The notes beneath the pieces are model-generated. The model was not told the DNA's origin. It did not search any database and worked only from the letters and a program-made list of their open reading frames with translations. From an uncultured Phascolarctobacterium sp. (GTDB taxonomy: Bacteria > Bacillota > Negativicutes > Acidaminococcales > Acidaminococcaceae): 50,083 bases of DNA. Location of the stretch: contig NZ_CAADXO010000002.1 of NCBI RefSeq assembly GCF_900753045.1, forward strand, positions 1 through 50,083, written 5' to 3'. Shown here piece after piece: positions 16,428 through 25,157 of the stretch. The translations under genes were made by a program, and so were the position numbers. Position 1 is the first letter of the stretch. Every line of letters begins with the position of its first letter.

Positions 16428-17321
16428 TCAATCGTACTCAATCCTAAAATAATCAAGATATGCCTTATATCTATCCTGCGCAGCAAGGCAGGTATCAGTC
16501 AGATAACCGTTTTCCTTGCCCCACTCCTTTAAGCCGCGATAGTAAAACATTTTCAGATTATCTTCTATAATAAACGGAACGATATGATACTTTAGGCACT
16601 CTTTAAACATAATCAGCCTGCCAACGCGTCCGTTGCCATCCTGAAACGGATGAATTCTTTCAAAACGCACATGAAAATCCAGAATATCTTTAAACGTCTT
16701 AATCTTTTTCGCATTATATTTTGCCAAAAGCGCTCGCATCTGCTCGCTAACCTCTTCCGGTAAAGCGGTATCTCTGCCGCCAACCTCATTTGGAAGCTTT
16801 TTATAATCACCGACAGCAAACCAATCCTTACGCGCATCACTCGTGCCGGTTTTCAAAATAAAGTGCAATTCCTTTATCAGCTTTTCGGATAAAGCAGTCT
16901 TTGCCTTATCTATAAGCAAATCAATACAGCGAAAGTGATTAGCAGTTTCAATAACATCATCCACGTTCAAAACTTCATTTTCCACACCAATCGTATTCGT
17001 TTCAAAAATATAACGCGTCTGCTCATGTGTCAGTCTACTGCCTTCCATATGATTAGAATTATAGGTCAACTCAATTTGCGTTTTATGATAGATACCGCCT
17101 GCATATCTGCTTGCTTTTTCTTCCTGCAGAACCTTCAACAAGCTGCGTTCGCTCTGCTTATTCTTATTAACACGCTCCGGTTTTACTGCCGTTTCAGGAA
17201 TACTCCATACTCTGCCATGCAGTTCTGCTCCCTGCACACGTCCCTGCGCACAATAATTGCGCACGCTGCGCTCGGATATCTGCCAATTTTTCGCTGTTTC
17301 CGCTACTGAAAGATACTTCAT
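16428..17321 (-). CDS. Fic-family AMP-transferase with HTH and inhibitory motif
   Basis: This 297-residue protein starts with an excisionase/MerR-like helix-turn-helix (YLSVAETAKNWQISERSVRNYC). A canonical Fic motif HPFQDGNGRVGR lies at residues 224-235; His224 is catalytic, and the rest binds Mg-ATP. Upstream, Ser89-x3-Glu93-Gly94 (SNHMEG) fits the N-terminal inhibitory helix motif of class II Fic proteins, whose Glu blocks the ATP gamma-phosphate. Such enzymes AMPylate protein targets, which are unknown here. An inverted repeat lies at its promoter, and the HTH makes autoregulation plausible. Confidence 0.92.
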   Translation of the reverse strand: MKYLSVAETAKNWQISERSVRNYCAQGRVQGAELHGRVWSIPETAVKPERVNKNKQSERSLLKVLQEEKASRYAGGIYHKTQIELTYNSNHMEGSRLTHEQTRYIFETNTIGVENEVLNVDDVIETANHFRCIDLLIDKAKTALSEKLIKELHFILKTGTSDARKDWFAVGDYKKLPNEVGGRDTALPEEVSEQMRALLAKYNAKKIKTFKDILDFHVRFERIHPFQDGNGRVGRLIMFKECLKYHIVPFIIEDNLKMFYYRGLKEWGKENGYLTDTCLAAQDRYKAYLDYFRIEYD

Positions 17322-17353
17322 CTGCTCACCTCCGTTACGTTATATCTAAGAAT

Positions 17354-17420
17354 AGTATAGCATGTTGACGGCAAAAACTTCAATTAATTTGTTTTGATAG
17401 CCAATTATTTTTGCCGTTAA
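17354..17420 (-). promoter_or_regulatory. Fic gene promoter flanked by a 13-bp inverted repeat
   Basis: On the minus strand TTGAAG (17378-17383), 18 bp, TATACT (17354-17359). One arm of an inverted repeat, TTGACGGCAAAAA (17365-17377), lies inside the spacer. The other, TTTTTGCCGTTAA (17408-17420), lies upstream, with 12 of 13 positions matching. This is a good shape for a two-site operator. Confidence 0.6.
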
Positions 17421-17491
17421 AATTTATTTTCAATTTTCTCTTATTGCTTTTGACGTATTTACGCATTCTCACACATATAAAGAAAACAATC

Positions 17492-17539
17492 AAGGGACTG
17501 TCACCGCAAGTAAAAATTACTTACGCGACAGTCCCTTTT
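17492..17539 (-). terminator. Hairpin after the C_GCAxxG gene
   Basis: AAGGGACTGTC / GACAGTCCCTT forms an outer stem enclosing an inner AAGTAA / TTACTT stem. The T run on the minus side is poor (CCCTTGATTGTTTTC), so termination efficiency is uncertain. Confidence 0.6.
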
Positions 17540-17551
17540 AGCTTACCAATA

Positions 17552-17992
17552 TTACTTCAGCAGTTCCTTTTCTTCCAGATAAACAGCCAGCAGCTGCGCC
17601 ACCTTATTCACCAGCTTCAGGCAGTTTTTCAAATGCTCACGCGTATTAAACTCGTAAGGCATCAAATCACCGCAGGCACAGGAGCCAAATTCCTTGGCAA
17701 AGCGCTCATGGAATTCCAGCGTTAACGGATAAATTTCTGCCAATGGCTTATCGCTCGGCTGATTGCGGCCGGCCAACGTACTGATGACCATCACACAGCC
17801 TGCCATCGCTCCGCACAAATCGCGCGCATGGCCAATGCCGCCGCCAAAGCCGGAGCACAGACGGAAAGCGTTATCATCAATATTCACGCCTGCCTCCTTG
17901 CGGAAGGTTTCCACAATCGCTTCGCAGCAGTTATAACCGCTCTTAAAATTGTTACCTGCTGCCATGCCCATTTTTTCACTAAATTCACTCAT
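17552..17992 (-). CDS. C_GCAxxG_C_C family redox protein
   Basis: This 146-residue protein is defined by spaced cysteines: a Cys22-Cys23 pair in YNCCEAIV, Cys46 in RLCSGFGGG, the signature Cys60-G-A-M-A-G-Cys66, and later cysteines in GSCACGD. The family is presumed to bind a metal or Fe-S cluster or to do redox chemistry, without an assigned reaction. A strong AAGGAGGAG site lies just upstream. The gene sits 35 bp after the CoA-disulfide-reductase-rhodanese gene on the same strand, so the two are probably cotranscribed in a sulfur or thiol redox unit. Confidence 0.88.
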   Translation of the reverse strand: MSEFSEKMGMAAGNNFKSGYNCCEAIVETFRKEAGVNIDDNAFRLCSGFGGGIGHARDLCGAMAGCVMVISTLAGRNQPSDKPLAEIYPLTLEFHERFAKEFGSCACGDLMPYEFNTREHLKNCLKLVNKVAQLLAVYLEEKELLK

Positions 17993-18027
17993 GCTTTTCT
18001 CCTCCTTGCATAATAATATTAATATGC

Positions 18028-19725
18028 TTACTTTTTGTTGTTATCACTTTCCGTTGCATACGGCCAACCGCTCATGCCTCCCTCCAGGCTGTAAACATCA
18101 CTGAAGCCGCGGGCGCGCAGGACAACCTCCGCTTCGTAGCCACGCAAATCAATCTGACAGGCTGTAACTATTTTCTGCTCTTTATCCATCTTGCTGATAT
18201 CTACTGTCCGCAAGGTATCAAGCGGCAGATTTACTCTCGACGGAATGCCGGCAATACGCTTAGCTGCCACCTCTGACGGCGTGCGTACATCAACGAATAA
18301 ATAATCCTCCTGCGTACGGTTCTTTTCAAAGTCTACAGGATTAATGCTGCGCAGCTGTCCGTCAAGTTTATTTTGCAGGACATTGGCTGCAGTTGCGATA
18401 TTCTCAATCGGCGTATTAAACGGCGGAGCATAAGCCAGATCAAGTCCGGACAAATCCTCCAGTGTTGCACCTAAAGAAATTGCCGCCGCCAATGTATCAA
18501 TGCGCTTTGCTACGCTCGCTCCGACAGCCTGCGCACCCAATACGCGTCCGCTGCTCTTTTCTGCCAACAGCTTCAGCACAATACGTCCTACTCCCGGCAT
18601 ATAACCCAAACGATCGAAGCCTGGTACAACTACGCTTGCAAAATCAATACCGGCCTGCCGCGCAGTCCGCTCGTTCAAACCGGTTGCCCCAGCTTCCTGC
18701 GCAAAGAAGCGACAGGCGGCAGTCCCCAGGACACCGGGATATTGCTTCCGCGCTCCGCAAATATTATCCGCAATCACGCGGCCATGCTTGTTGGCGGTAG
18801 AACCCATAGGCACAAACACCTTGGCTCCACTGACACGATGAATATTTTCCGCACAGTCACCTCCGGCATAAATTGCATCATCGCTTGTCTGCAGGTATTC
18901 GTTAACCGCAATACAGCCGCTCGGACCTATAACAAGGCCGGCCTCACGCGCCAGCTCCACGTTCGGACGCACGCCGACGGCAACGATAACCAGCTGTGCC
19001 GGGATTACGCGTTTATCTGTCTGCACTCCGCTAACTTTACCGTTTTCTACGGTAAAGGCACCTGCTCTTTCCTCCAGATAAATATCGAGCAGCGGATTTT
19101 TCGTATCACGCAGCAGCAGTGCTGCCATATCCTCATCAAGCAGCTGCGGCAGCAGTCTGTCCTGCTGTTCCAGAACGCTGGTATGCAAACCACGGCGCAC
19201 AAAAGCTTCTGCCAGCTCCAGACCGATAAAGCCTGCGCCGATGATAACTACATCCTTAACGCCGCCTTCGGCAATTTCTTTATCTACTGCTTCAACATCC
19301 CACGGGAACCAAAAGCTGTGAATGCCTGCGGCATCAGCATTAGGCAAGGGAAGCTTCACCGGCGTACTGCCTGTTGCCAACACCAGCACGTCATAAGACA
19401 GCTGTTTAGGCTCTCCCTTTTCCATATAATGCACGCATTTTTGCTCTCTGTCTATTTTTTGCACATTACAGCCACAGCGGGCATCCACGCCCTTCACGGC
19501 CGCAAAATAAGTACTGTCGCGCAAGGCACCCTGCGGTGTATGGTCAAAGCTGTCCATACTCTTAACCTCACCGCTGATAAAATACGGGAAGCCGCATGCG
19601 CCATAGCTCAGTTGCGGTCCGCGTTCCAGCACGATAATCTCTGCTTCGGCATCCAGCCTGCGCAAGCGCGCCGCCGTTTTCATACCGGCGGCCACCCCGC
19701 CGACGATTACTACACGTTTACCCAT
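18028..19725 (-). CDS. CoA-disulfide reductase-like flavoprotein with C-terminal rhodanese domain
   Basis: This 565-residue protein has an N-terminal FAD site (VVIVGGVAAGMKTAARLR), the redox-active Cys44 in SYGACGFPYF, a central NAD(P)H-binding GAGFIGLELAEAFVRRG, a second FAD segment (IYAGGDCAENI) and the pyridine-nucleotide-disulfide dimerisation domain. It is followed by a rhodanese domain from about residue 460 with Cys523 in TACQIDLRGYEA. The architecture matches CoADR-RHD enzymes, which reduce CoA disulfide, CoA-persulfide or polysulfide with NAD(P)H. Both key cysteines are present, so it should be active. It is first in a unit with the C_GCAxxG gene. Confidence 0.92.
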   Translation of the reverse strand: MGKRVVIVGGVAAGMKTAARLRRLDAEAEIIVLERGPQLSYGACGFPYFISGEVKSMDSFDHTPQGALRDSTYFAAVKGVDARCGCNVQKIDREQKCVHYMEKGEPKQLSYDVLVLATGSTPVKLPLPNADAAGIHSFWFPWDVEAVDKEIAEGGVKDVVIIGAGFIGLELAEAFVRRGLHTSVLEQQDRLLPQLLDEDMAALLLRDTKNPLLDIYLEERAGAFTVENGKVSGVQTDKRVIPAQLVIVAVGVRPNVELAREAGLVIGPSGCIAVNEYLQTSDDAIYAGGDCAENIHRVSGAKVFVPMGSTANKHGRVIADNICGARKQYPGVLGTAACRFFAQEAGATGLNERTARQAGIDFASVVVPGFDRLGYMPGVGRIVLKLLAEKSSGRVLGAQAVGASVAKRIDTLAAAISLGATLEDLSGLDLAYAPPFNTPIENIATAANVLQNKLDGQLRSINPVDFEKNRTQEDYLFVDVRTPSEVAAKRIAGIPSRVNLPLDTLRTVDISKMDKEQKIVTACQIDLRGYEAEVVLRARGFSDVYSLEGGMSGWPYATESDNNKK

Positions 19726-19755
19726 AATGTCACCTCCAAGAACGAATTTAATATT

Positions 19756-19785
19756 ATCTTACTATTATGAAAATTTAATCGTCAA
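19756..19785 (-). promoter_or_regulatory. Possible promoter of the CoADR-rhodanese gene
   Basis: On the minus strand TTGACG (19780-19785), 18 bp, TAAGAT (19756-19761). A good -35 and a moderate -10 lie about 30 bp before the start, with GGAGG in between. Confidence 0.45.
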
Positions 19786-19827
19786 AACTGCTTCTGTCAG
19801 CAAATATTACTCTATAATCATTATAAC

Positions 19828-19864
19828 AAAACAGCCTCCGAAAGCAAAGCCTCGAAGACTGTTT
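19828..19864 (-). terminator. Terminator of the aromatic amino acid operon
   Basis: On the minus strand AAACAG...CTTCGA pairs with TCGGAG...CTGTTT, followed by TTGTTA. It lies 17 bp after the aroQ stop. The T tract is short, so strength is moderate. Confidence 0.6.
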
Positions 19865-19881
19865 ACCAAAATTATTATATG

Positions 19882-20319
19882 CTATTTTGCTTCATACACA
19901 CTCAAAGCTTCCATTGCCAACGCATAACCGGCGAAGCCTAGGCCGCAAATCTGGCCGACGCAGCCTGCCACCGTTACAGAATGATGGCGGAACTCCTCGC
20001 GCTGATGGATGTTGCTGATATGCACCTCAATCGCAGGAATATTTACTGCCTTCAATGCGTCCAGAATTGCTATGCTGTAATGCGTAAATGCCGCCGGATT
20101 GATAACAATGCCGTCAAAATGACCGTAAGCATTCTGAATAGCGGTAACTATATCGCCCTCATAATTGCTCTGCAGCAGCTCCACCTCTACGCCAAGGCGG
20201 TCAGCCGCCGAGCGAATATAAGCACACAGGCTGTCATAATCATCACGGCCATAGATATTTTTTTCACGGATGCCCAGCATGTTAATGTTAGGACCATTTA
20301 AAACTAAAATTTTACGCAT
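19882..20319 (-). CDS. aroQ: 3-dehydroquinate dehydratase, type II
   Basis: This enzyme removes water from 3-dehydroquinate to give 3-dehydroshikimate. The 145-residue length and the motifs LVLNGPNINMLG near the start, the lid with Tyr23 (IYGRDDY), NPAAFTHYSIA and EVHISNIHQREEFRHHS are those of the dodecameric type II enzyme. It is the last gene of the operon, 2 bp after aroK. Its identity is clear. Confidence 0.96.
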   Translation of the reverse strand: MRKILVLNGPNINMLGIREKNIYGRDDYDSLCAYIRSAADRLGVEVELLQSNYEGDIVTAIQNAYGHFDGIVINPAAFTHYSIAILDALKAVNIPAIEVHISNIHQREEFRHHSVTVAGCVGQICGLGFAGYALAMEALSVYEAK

Positions 20320-20321
20320 TT

Positions 20322-20822
20322 TTATCCCTCCAGCTTAGCGGCAATATTCAGCAGTTCGCGCAACACGCGGCCAAAATCACCGTTATTGTCTATCGTATAG
20401 TCCGCATATTGGCGGTACAGCGCAATACGCTCGTTATATAAAGTATAAAGCTTCTGCTTATCGGCAGCAAGCAACGGACGCGCATCCCCGGCAATACATC
20501 CGATGATGTTTTCCGGTTTGCGGTCGATAAAAACTACAACACCGCCGCGCTTCATCAGCTCCATGTTTTCGGCACGCTTCACGGCACCTCCGCCGGTTGC
20601 AATAACAGCTCCGTCACATTCCGCCAGATACGCAAGCGTGCGCGTTTCCGCTGCGCGGAACGCATCCTCGCTTTCCGCGAAGAACGCCTTTATCGTGCGC
20701 TGCTCGCGCTCTTCGAGTACAGAATCAGCATCATAAAACGGCAGCTGCAAGCGTTTCGCCATACGCTTGCCAAAGGTGCTCTTGCCGCAGCCCGGCATAC
20801 CAATCAGCACGATATTTTTCAT
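20322..20822 (-). CDS. aroK: Shikimate kinase
   Basis: This enzyme phosphorylates shikimate with ATP. The 166-residue protein carries the P-loop GMPGCGKST (8-16), the substrate-binding Asp31/Asp33 in FYDADSVLEE, the GGG motif at 77-79 (ATGGGAV) and the lid segment DARPLL. It overlaps aroE by 4 bp, so it is translationally coupled. Confidence 0.95.
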   Translation of the reverse strand: MKNIVLIGMPGCGKSTFGKRMAKRLQLPFYDADSVLEEREQRTIKAFFAESEDAFRAAETRTLAYLAECDGAVIATGGGAVKRAENMELMKRGGVVVFIDRKPENIIGCIAGDARPLLAADKQKLYTLYNERIALYRQYADYTIDNNGDFGRVLRELLNIAAKLEG

Positions 20823-21673
20823 ATATTCTGCTCCAAATCCTGCATGATTTTGACGATTAATTCGCTGTCATATTTTTCGCCCTGCCAGATTTCCTGTGCA
20901 GCCACAGCCTGTGCCACAAGCATGAACAAGCCGTTGACAGTCTGCATCTTTGCCTCGGCAGCCTGCTTCAAGAACAAAGTCTGCTTGGGATTATAAATCA
21001 AATCGACAGCAGCATCAAAATTGCTGATTTCTTCAGGCGTAACCGGTGCAGCGTTAACCTTGGGATACATGCCCACAGGCGTGCAGTTGACAATCACATC
21101 ACCGGTCAGCGCTGCTAAGCCGTCATAATCAATAAACTTGCACTTAGGCGCAATTTTAAGGAAATCCTTATCAACATGGGCAACGTCACGCGTAACAAGA
21201 TACAGCTTGCCGACACGCTTATCAACCATATATTTGACAACTGCACGCGCAGCGCCGCCGGTGCCCAGCACCGCAACGCGCTTAGCACGCACATCAATAT
21301 TATTGTATTCCAGCATTCTGCCGAAGCCAAAGTAATCGGTATTATAGCCTTCAGCACCGTTTTCATCGAACTTAATCGTATTTACAGCGCCGATAGCCTT
21401 GGCCTCACGTGTAATGCTGTCCAACAGCGGCATAACGTGCAATTTATGCGGAATGGTAACATTGCTGCCCGCATAGTTGGCACGCAGCTCTTCCATGCGC
21501 TTGGGCAAGTCCTCCTGCGTTGTTTCTAGCAGCGTATAATCGCCCTCGATGCCTGTATACTTAAAAAACAGCTCGTGAATCTGCGGTGAAAGGCTGTGTC
21601 CCAGCTTACCGCCCAAAAGTCCGTAATGCTTCATCTGTTTATTCCTTTCGTTCATAAGCACGATAGTTGCCAA
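20819..21673 (-). CDS. aroE: Shikimate 5-dehydrogenase
   Basis: This enzyme reduces 3-dehydroshikimate to shikimate with NADPH. The shikimate-binding SLS in KLGHSLSPQIH, the catalytic Lys in NVTIPHK, NTDYFGF, and the dinucleotide-binding GTGGAARAV are all visible. The open frame reaches 21673, but the real start is almost certainly ATG at 21634 (MKHYGLLGGK). That start has an AAAGGA site 9 nt upstream and lies 4 bp past the pheA stop; the longer form would overlap pheA by 35 bp. Confidence 0.95.
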   Translation of the reverse strand: MATIVLMNERNKQMKHYGLLGGKLGHSLSPQIHELFFKYTGIEGDYTLLETTQEDLPKRMEELRANYAGSNVTIPHKLHVMPLLDSITREAKAIGAVNTIKFDENGAEGYNTDYFGFGRMLEYNNIDVRAKRVAVLGTGGAARAVVKYMVDKRVGKLYLVTRDVAHVDKDFLKIAPKCKFIDYDGLAALTGDVIVNCTPVGMYPKVNAAPVTPEEISNFDAAVDLIYNPKQTLFLKQAAEAKMQTVNGLFMLVAQAVAAQEIWQGEKYDSELIVKIMQDLEQNI

Positions 21674-22757
21674 GAACCTTGCAATAGGTGCTCTTAGATT
21701 TTATTTCTTCCATCACATCGATAACCAGCGGATCTGCCAGATTACCGGTGACATCGATGTAGAAAAAGTATTCCCACGTTTTGCCGACAATCGGACGCGA
21801 TTCCAGATTCAGCATATTCAACCCCATATGGTAGAAGCTGGCAAGCATTTTATACAGTGAGCCGGTTTCGTGCTTCACGGCAACAATCAGCGTAATCTTA
21901 TTTGCGTTCGCTACGATTTCCGGTTTTTTGGCAATAATAACGAAGCGGGTGTAATTATTGCTGTTGCTGTTGATAGCCGGAGCAATAATCTTCAGGTTGT
22001 AAAGCTCCGCTGCCTGCTTGCCGGCAATAGCGCCCAAGCTTACATCCTGCTTTTCGGCAACCTCCTCAGCACTCTTGGATGTACTGAAATAAGGAACCTG
22101 CTCTATATCCGGATAATCATGGAAGAAATCAGCGCACTGCTTCAAGCCCTGCGGATGCGAATACACTGTTTTAATCGTGCCAAGCGACGCACCCTCACAG
22201 CCTAACATATTTTGCTCAATCTTTACGCACTGCTCACCTACAATACTGCAGTCATATTGGCGCAGCAAATCATATACCTCGGTAATACCGCCTGTCGAAG
22301 AATTTTCTATCGGCAGCACAGCGTAATCCATAGTGCCATCGCTGATACTGGAAATTACTTCTTCGAAGGTCTGGAAATGATGACGGTTGTATTGACGTCC
22401 GTGAAAATATTCCTCCAACGCCTGATGCGTAAAGGAACCTGCCGGACCGAAGCAGGCTACTTCAAAGGTTTTGTCATTTACTTCAGCCAGAGCAGTTTCT
22501 TCCAACAGGCAGGCCTGGTCAATAATACCGCGCATAATATTTTTCACAGCAACGGAATAATCCTTATTTTCCAAAAAACCTGCTACCTTTTCGATAACCT
22601 TGGCTTCACGATTCTTGTCCTTAACAGGCAGTCCCTTGGATTTTTTATAGGCAGCTACCTGCATAACTAACTGCAGACGGCTTTCCAGTACGTCTGCCAG
22701 CTGCTGGTCAACCTTGTCTATTTCTTGGCGGATTTTTTCTAAATCAAGCTCCTGCAT
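21639..22757 (-). CDS. pheA: Bifunctional chorismate mutase / prephenate dehydratase (P-protein)
   Basis: It converts chorismate to prephenate and then phenylpyruvate, the committed steps to Phe. Residues 1-90 are an AroQ-type mutase (IDKVDQQLADVLESRL, VAAYKKSKGLPVKDKNREAKV). About 105-285 form the dehydratase (CFGPAGSFTHQALEEYF, and NYTRFVII with the TRF motif). The C-terminus is an ACT domain with GSLYKML and the ESRP element that binds Phe for feedback inhibition. Its gap to aroC is 1 nt. Confidence 0.96.
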   Translation of the reverse strand: MQELDLEKIRQEIDKVDQQLADVLESRLQLVMQVAAYKKSKGLPVKDKNREAKVIEKVAGFLENKDYSVAVKNIMRGIIDQACLLEETALAEVNDKTFEVACFGPAGSFTHQALEEYFHGRQYNRHHFQTFEEVISSISDGTMDYAVLPIENSSTGGITEVYDLLRQYDCSIVGEQCVKIEQNMLGCEGASLGTIKTVYSHPQGLKQCADFFHDYPDIEQVPYFSTSKSAEEVAEKQDVSLGAIAGKQAAELYNLKIIAPAINSNSNNYTRFVIIAKKPEIVANANKITLIVAVKHETGSLYKMLASFYHMGLNMLNLESRPIVGKTWEYFFYIDVTGNLADPLVIDVMEEIKSKSTYCKVLGNYRAYERKE

Positions 22758-22758
22758 C

Positions 22759-23853
22759 TTATTTCTCCCATTTCTTCGCTTCTAAAAGTAAATCCCACAG
22801 CGTCCACGCTACCACTGCTTCGATAACAGGCACAGCACGCTGCACAATACAGGGATCATGCCTGCCGACAATTGCCAGTGTTGTATCAGCCTGCTCCTTA
22901 AGACTTACCGTCTGCTGCTCTCGCGCAATCGAAGGTGTCGGCTTAATCGCTACGCGCACTACCAAAGGCATGCCGTTGGTAATACCACCGGTAACACCAC
23001 CGTTGTGGTTCGTCAGCGCCTGCACCTTGCCATCAACATAATGCAAAGCGTCATTTGCTTCAGCACCCGTCAGCCTGGCAAAGCCAAAGCCATCACCAAA
23101 TTCCACACCTTTAACCGCAGGTACGGAAAAAAGCGCATGGCTCAGCATGCTTTCCACAGAATCAAAATACGGCGCGCCGATACCTGCAGGCAAATGCAGT
23201 GCAATAGCTTCAATTACACCGCCCACGCTGTTAAGCTCACTCTTAGCCTGCAAAATGCGCTCCTGCATTTTTTCGCCGACAGCATCATCCATAACCGCAA
23301 ACTTTTTCGCATGCAGCTCTGCCAATACTTTATCACTTACACCCATTGGATTGAAGCGCTCTTCTTGGATATCGTTAATCTGCAGAATATGCGAACCGAC
23401 AACAATACCATATTGCGCCAGCGCCTGCTTGGCTACGGCACCGGCAAAAACCAGCGGTGCCGTCAGTCGACCGGAAAAATGGCCGCCGCCGCGATAATCA
23501 TTAAAGCCCTGATAACGTACATGGCCTGCGTAATCCGCATGACCTGGGCGCATCTTATCGGCTAGAATGCTGTAATCCTTGGAATGCTGGTCGCTGTTGA
23601 CAATACGTGCGCACAGCGGCGTACCTGTCGTAAAGCCATTGAAGAAGCCACTCTGGATTTCTACCGTATCGCTTTCCTTGCGTGCTGTGCTCAGCGCATT
23701 CTGTCCGGGAGCACGACGCGCCATTTCGGCAGCAATCGCTGCTTCATCAAGCGCCAGTCCCGGCGGCAGTCCGTCCAGCACTACACCGATGGACTTGCCG
23801 TGCGATTCGCCGTATATCGCCATTTTTATATTCATGCCAAAAATTCCGCTCAT
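22759..23853 (-). CDS. aroC: Chorismate synthase
   Basis: This FMN-dependent enzyme converts EPSP to chorismate. The 364-residue protein shows the signatures IYGESHGKSIGVVLDGLPPG, RRAPGQNALSTARKESD, RPGHADYAGHVRYQGFNDYRGGGHFSGR and a late GRHDPCIVQRAVPV segment. It starts at an ATGA overlap with the aroA stop. No flavin reductase is fused, so it is of the monofunctional type needing externally reduced FMN. Confidence 0.96.
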   Translation of the reverse strand: MSGIFGMNIKMAIYGESHGKSIGVVLDGLPPGLALDEAAIAAEMARRAPGQNALSTARKESDTVEIQSGFFNGFTTGTPLCARIVNSDQHSKDYSILADKMRPGHADYAGHVRYQGFNDYRGGGHFSGRLTAPLVFAGAVAKQALAQYGIVVGSHILQINDIQEERFNPMGVSDKVLAELHAKKFAVMDDAVGEKMQERILQAKSELNSVGGVIEAIALHLPAGIGAPYFDSVESMLSHALFSVPAVKGVEFGDGFGFARLTGAEANDALHYVDGKVQALTNHNGGVTGGITNGMPLVVRVAIKPTPSIAREQQTVSLKEQADTTLAIVGRHDPCIVQRAVPVIEAVVAWTLWDLLLEAKKWEK

Positions 23854-25151
23854 GCCAGCACCTCAATTTTTCCGCCTACGCTTTGGTAATCCTCCCAGAA
23901 GTCAGGATAGGATTTGCTTACACTTCCTGCGCCGGTTAATGTAATCGGTTCCGCACAGCATTGTGCAGCAATTGCCAGGCTCATAGCAATACGATGATCA
24001 TTCCAGGCATCTACCTCTACACCACCGCGCAAGCCTTCCGGCTTGCCGCTGATTGTCAGGCCTTCGGCCTCTTCCGTAATTTCTGCGCCCATTTTATTTA
24101 ATTCACTCGTCATAGCCGCCAGTCTGTCGCATTCCTTGATACGCAAGCGTCCTGCGTTGATAATCTTCGTTGTTCCCTCGCTGACTGCCGCCAGCACGGT
24201 AAGCACAGGAATAATATCAGGACAGTCAGAAGCATCTATTACCGTTGCCTGCGTTGCACCACTGTTTACGGTTACGCTGTCAGCATTTTTAACAATATCA
24301 GCACCCATGCGCTGCATAATTTCTACCACAGCCTTATCACCCTGCAGCGAAGCAAAGTCAACACCGCTTGCCGTAATGCCTGCGCCCAAAGCACCGCCGA
24401 CATTCCAAAAGGCTGCCTGCGACCAGTCGCCCTCAACCTTGCTGTCCTGCGCCTTGAAACGCTGCTTGCCAGGTACAAGATAATGACGATGTGCGCCATC
24501 TACATTTTCTACTTTAACACCGTACTTCGCCAGGCAGTTCAACGTCATATCTACATAAGACGCAGATTCCAGCGGCGAAGTAACGATAATTTCGGAATCA
24601 CCCTTTAATAACGGCAAAGCAAAAAGCAGACCGCTGACAAACTGACTGCTGACATCTCCCGGCAGTTCAAATTTACCCGGCATCAGATGACCGTTGACTG
24701 TCAAAGGCAGATTGCCGTTATCATTAAAATATTGAACAAACTGCTTATCCAGAATATCGTAATATGCCTGCAAAGGACGCGATACCAGCTTGCCGTGACC
24801 GATAAAGGTCAGCGGACAGCCAAGGTTTGCTCCCAAAGGAATGAAAAAGCGCAAGGTTGAACCGGATTCACCGCAGTCAACATTATCTGCCGCCGCAATC
24901 GGATGACCTGTGCCCGTAATCTGCAAAGCCTTACGTCCCTCTATCATGCTGGGTATTTCGTCAACACTTACATTCATAGCACGTAAAACGCGCATCGTTG
25001 CTTCAATGTCCTTGGACATGCTGATATTATCGACAATGCTGGTGCCGCCTGCCAGACCTGCACAAATGATTTCTCTGTGTCCCATGCTTTTAGATGACGG
25101 AACCTGCACCGTTCCTGCCAATTTTGCAGGATAAATTTTTACCTTTTCCAT
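23850..25151 (-). CDS. aroA: 3-phosphoshikimate 1-carboxyvinyltransferase (EPSP synthase)
   Basis: This enzyme joins shikimate-3-phosphate and PEP. The 433-residue protein has two inside-out alpha/beta domains, with the substrate-binding Lys21-Ser22 and Arg26 (PSSKSMGHR), DCGESGSTLRFFIPLG, the DWSQAAFW segment, RLRIKECDRLAAM and DHRIAMSLAIAA. It is coupled to aroC by a 4-bp overlap and lies 6 bp after aroB. Confidence 0.96.
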   Translation of the reverse strand: MEKVKIYPAKLAGTVQVPSSKSMGHREIICAGLAGGTSIVDNISMSKDIEATMRVLRAMNVSVDEIPSMIEGRKALQITGTGHPIAAADNVDCGESGSTLRFFIPLGANLGCPLTFIGHGKLVSRPLQAYYDILDKQFVQYFNDNGNLPLTVNGHLMPGKFELPGDVSSQFVSGLLFALPLLKGDSEIIVTSPLESASYVDMTLNCLAKYGVKVENVDGAHRHYLVPGKQRFKAQDSKVEGDWSQAAFWNVGGALGAGITASGVDFASLQGDKAVVEIMQRMGADIVKNADSVTVNSGATQATVIDASDCPDIIPVLTVLAAVSEGTTKIINAGRLRIKECDRLAAMTSELNKMGAEITEEAEGLTISGKPEGLRGGVEVDAWNDHRIAMSLAIAAQCCAEPITLTGAGSVSKSYPDFWEDYQSVGGKIEVLA

Positions 25152-25157
25152 TTAGCC

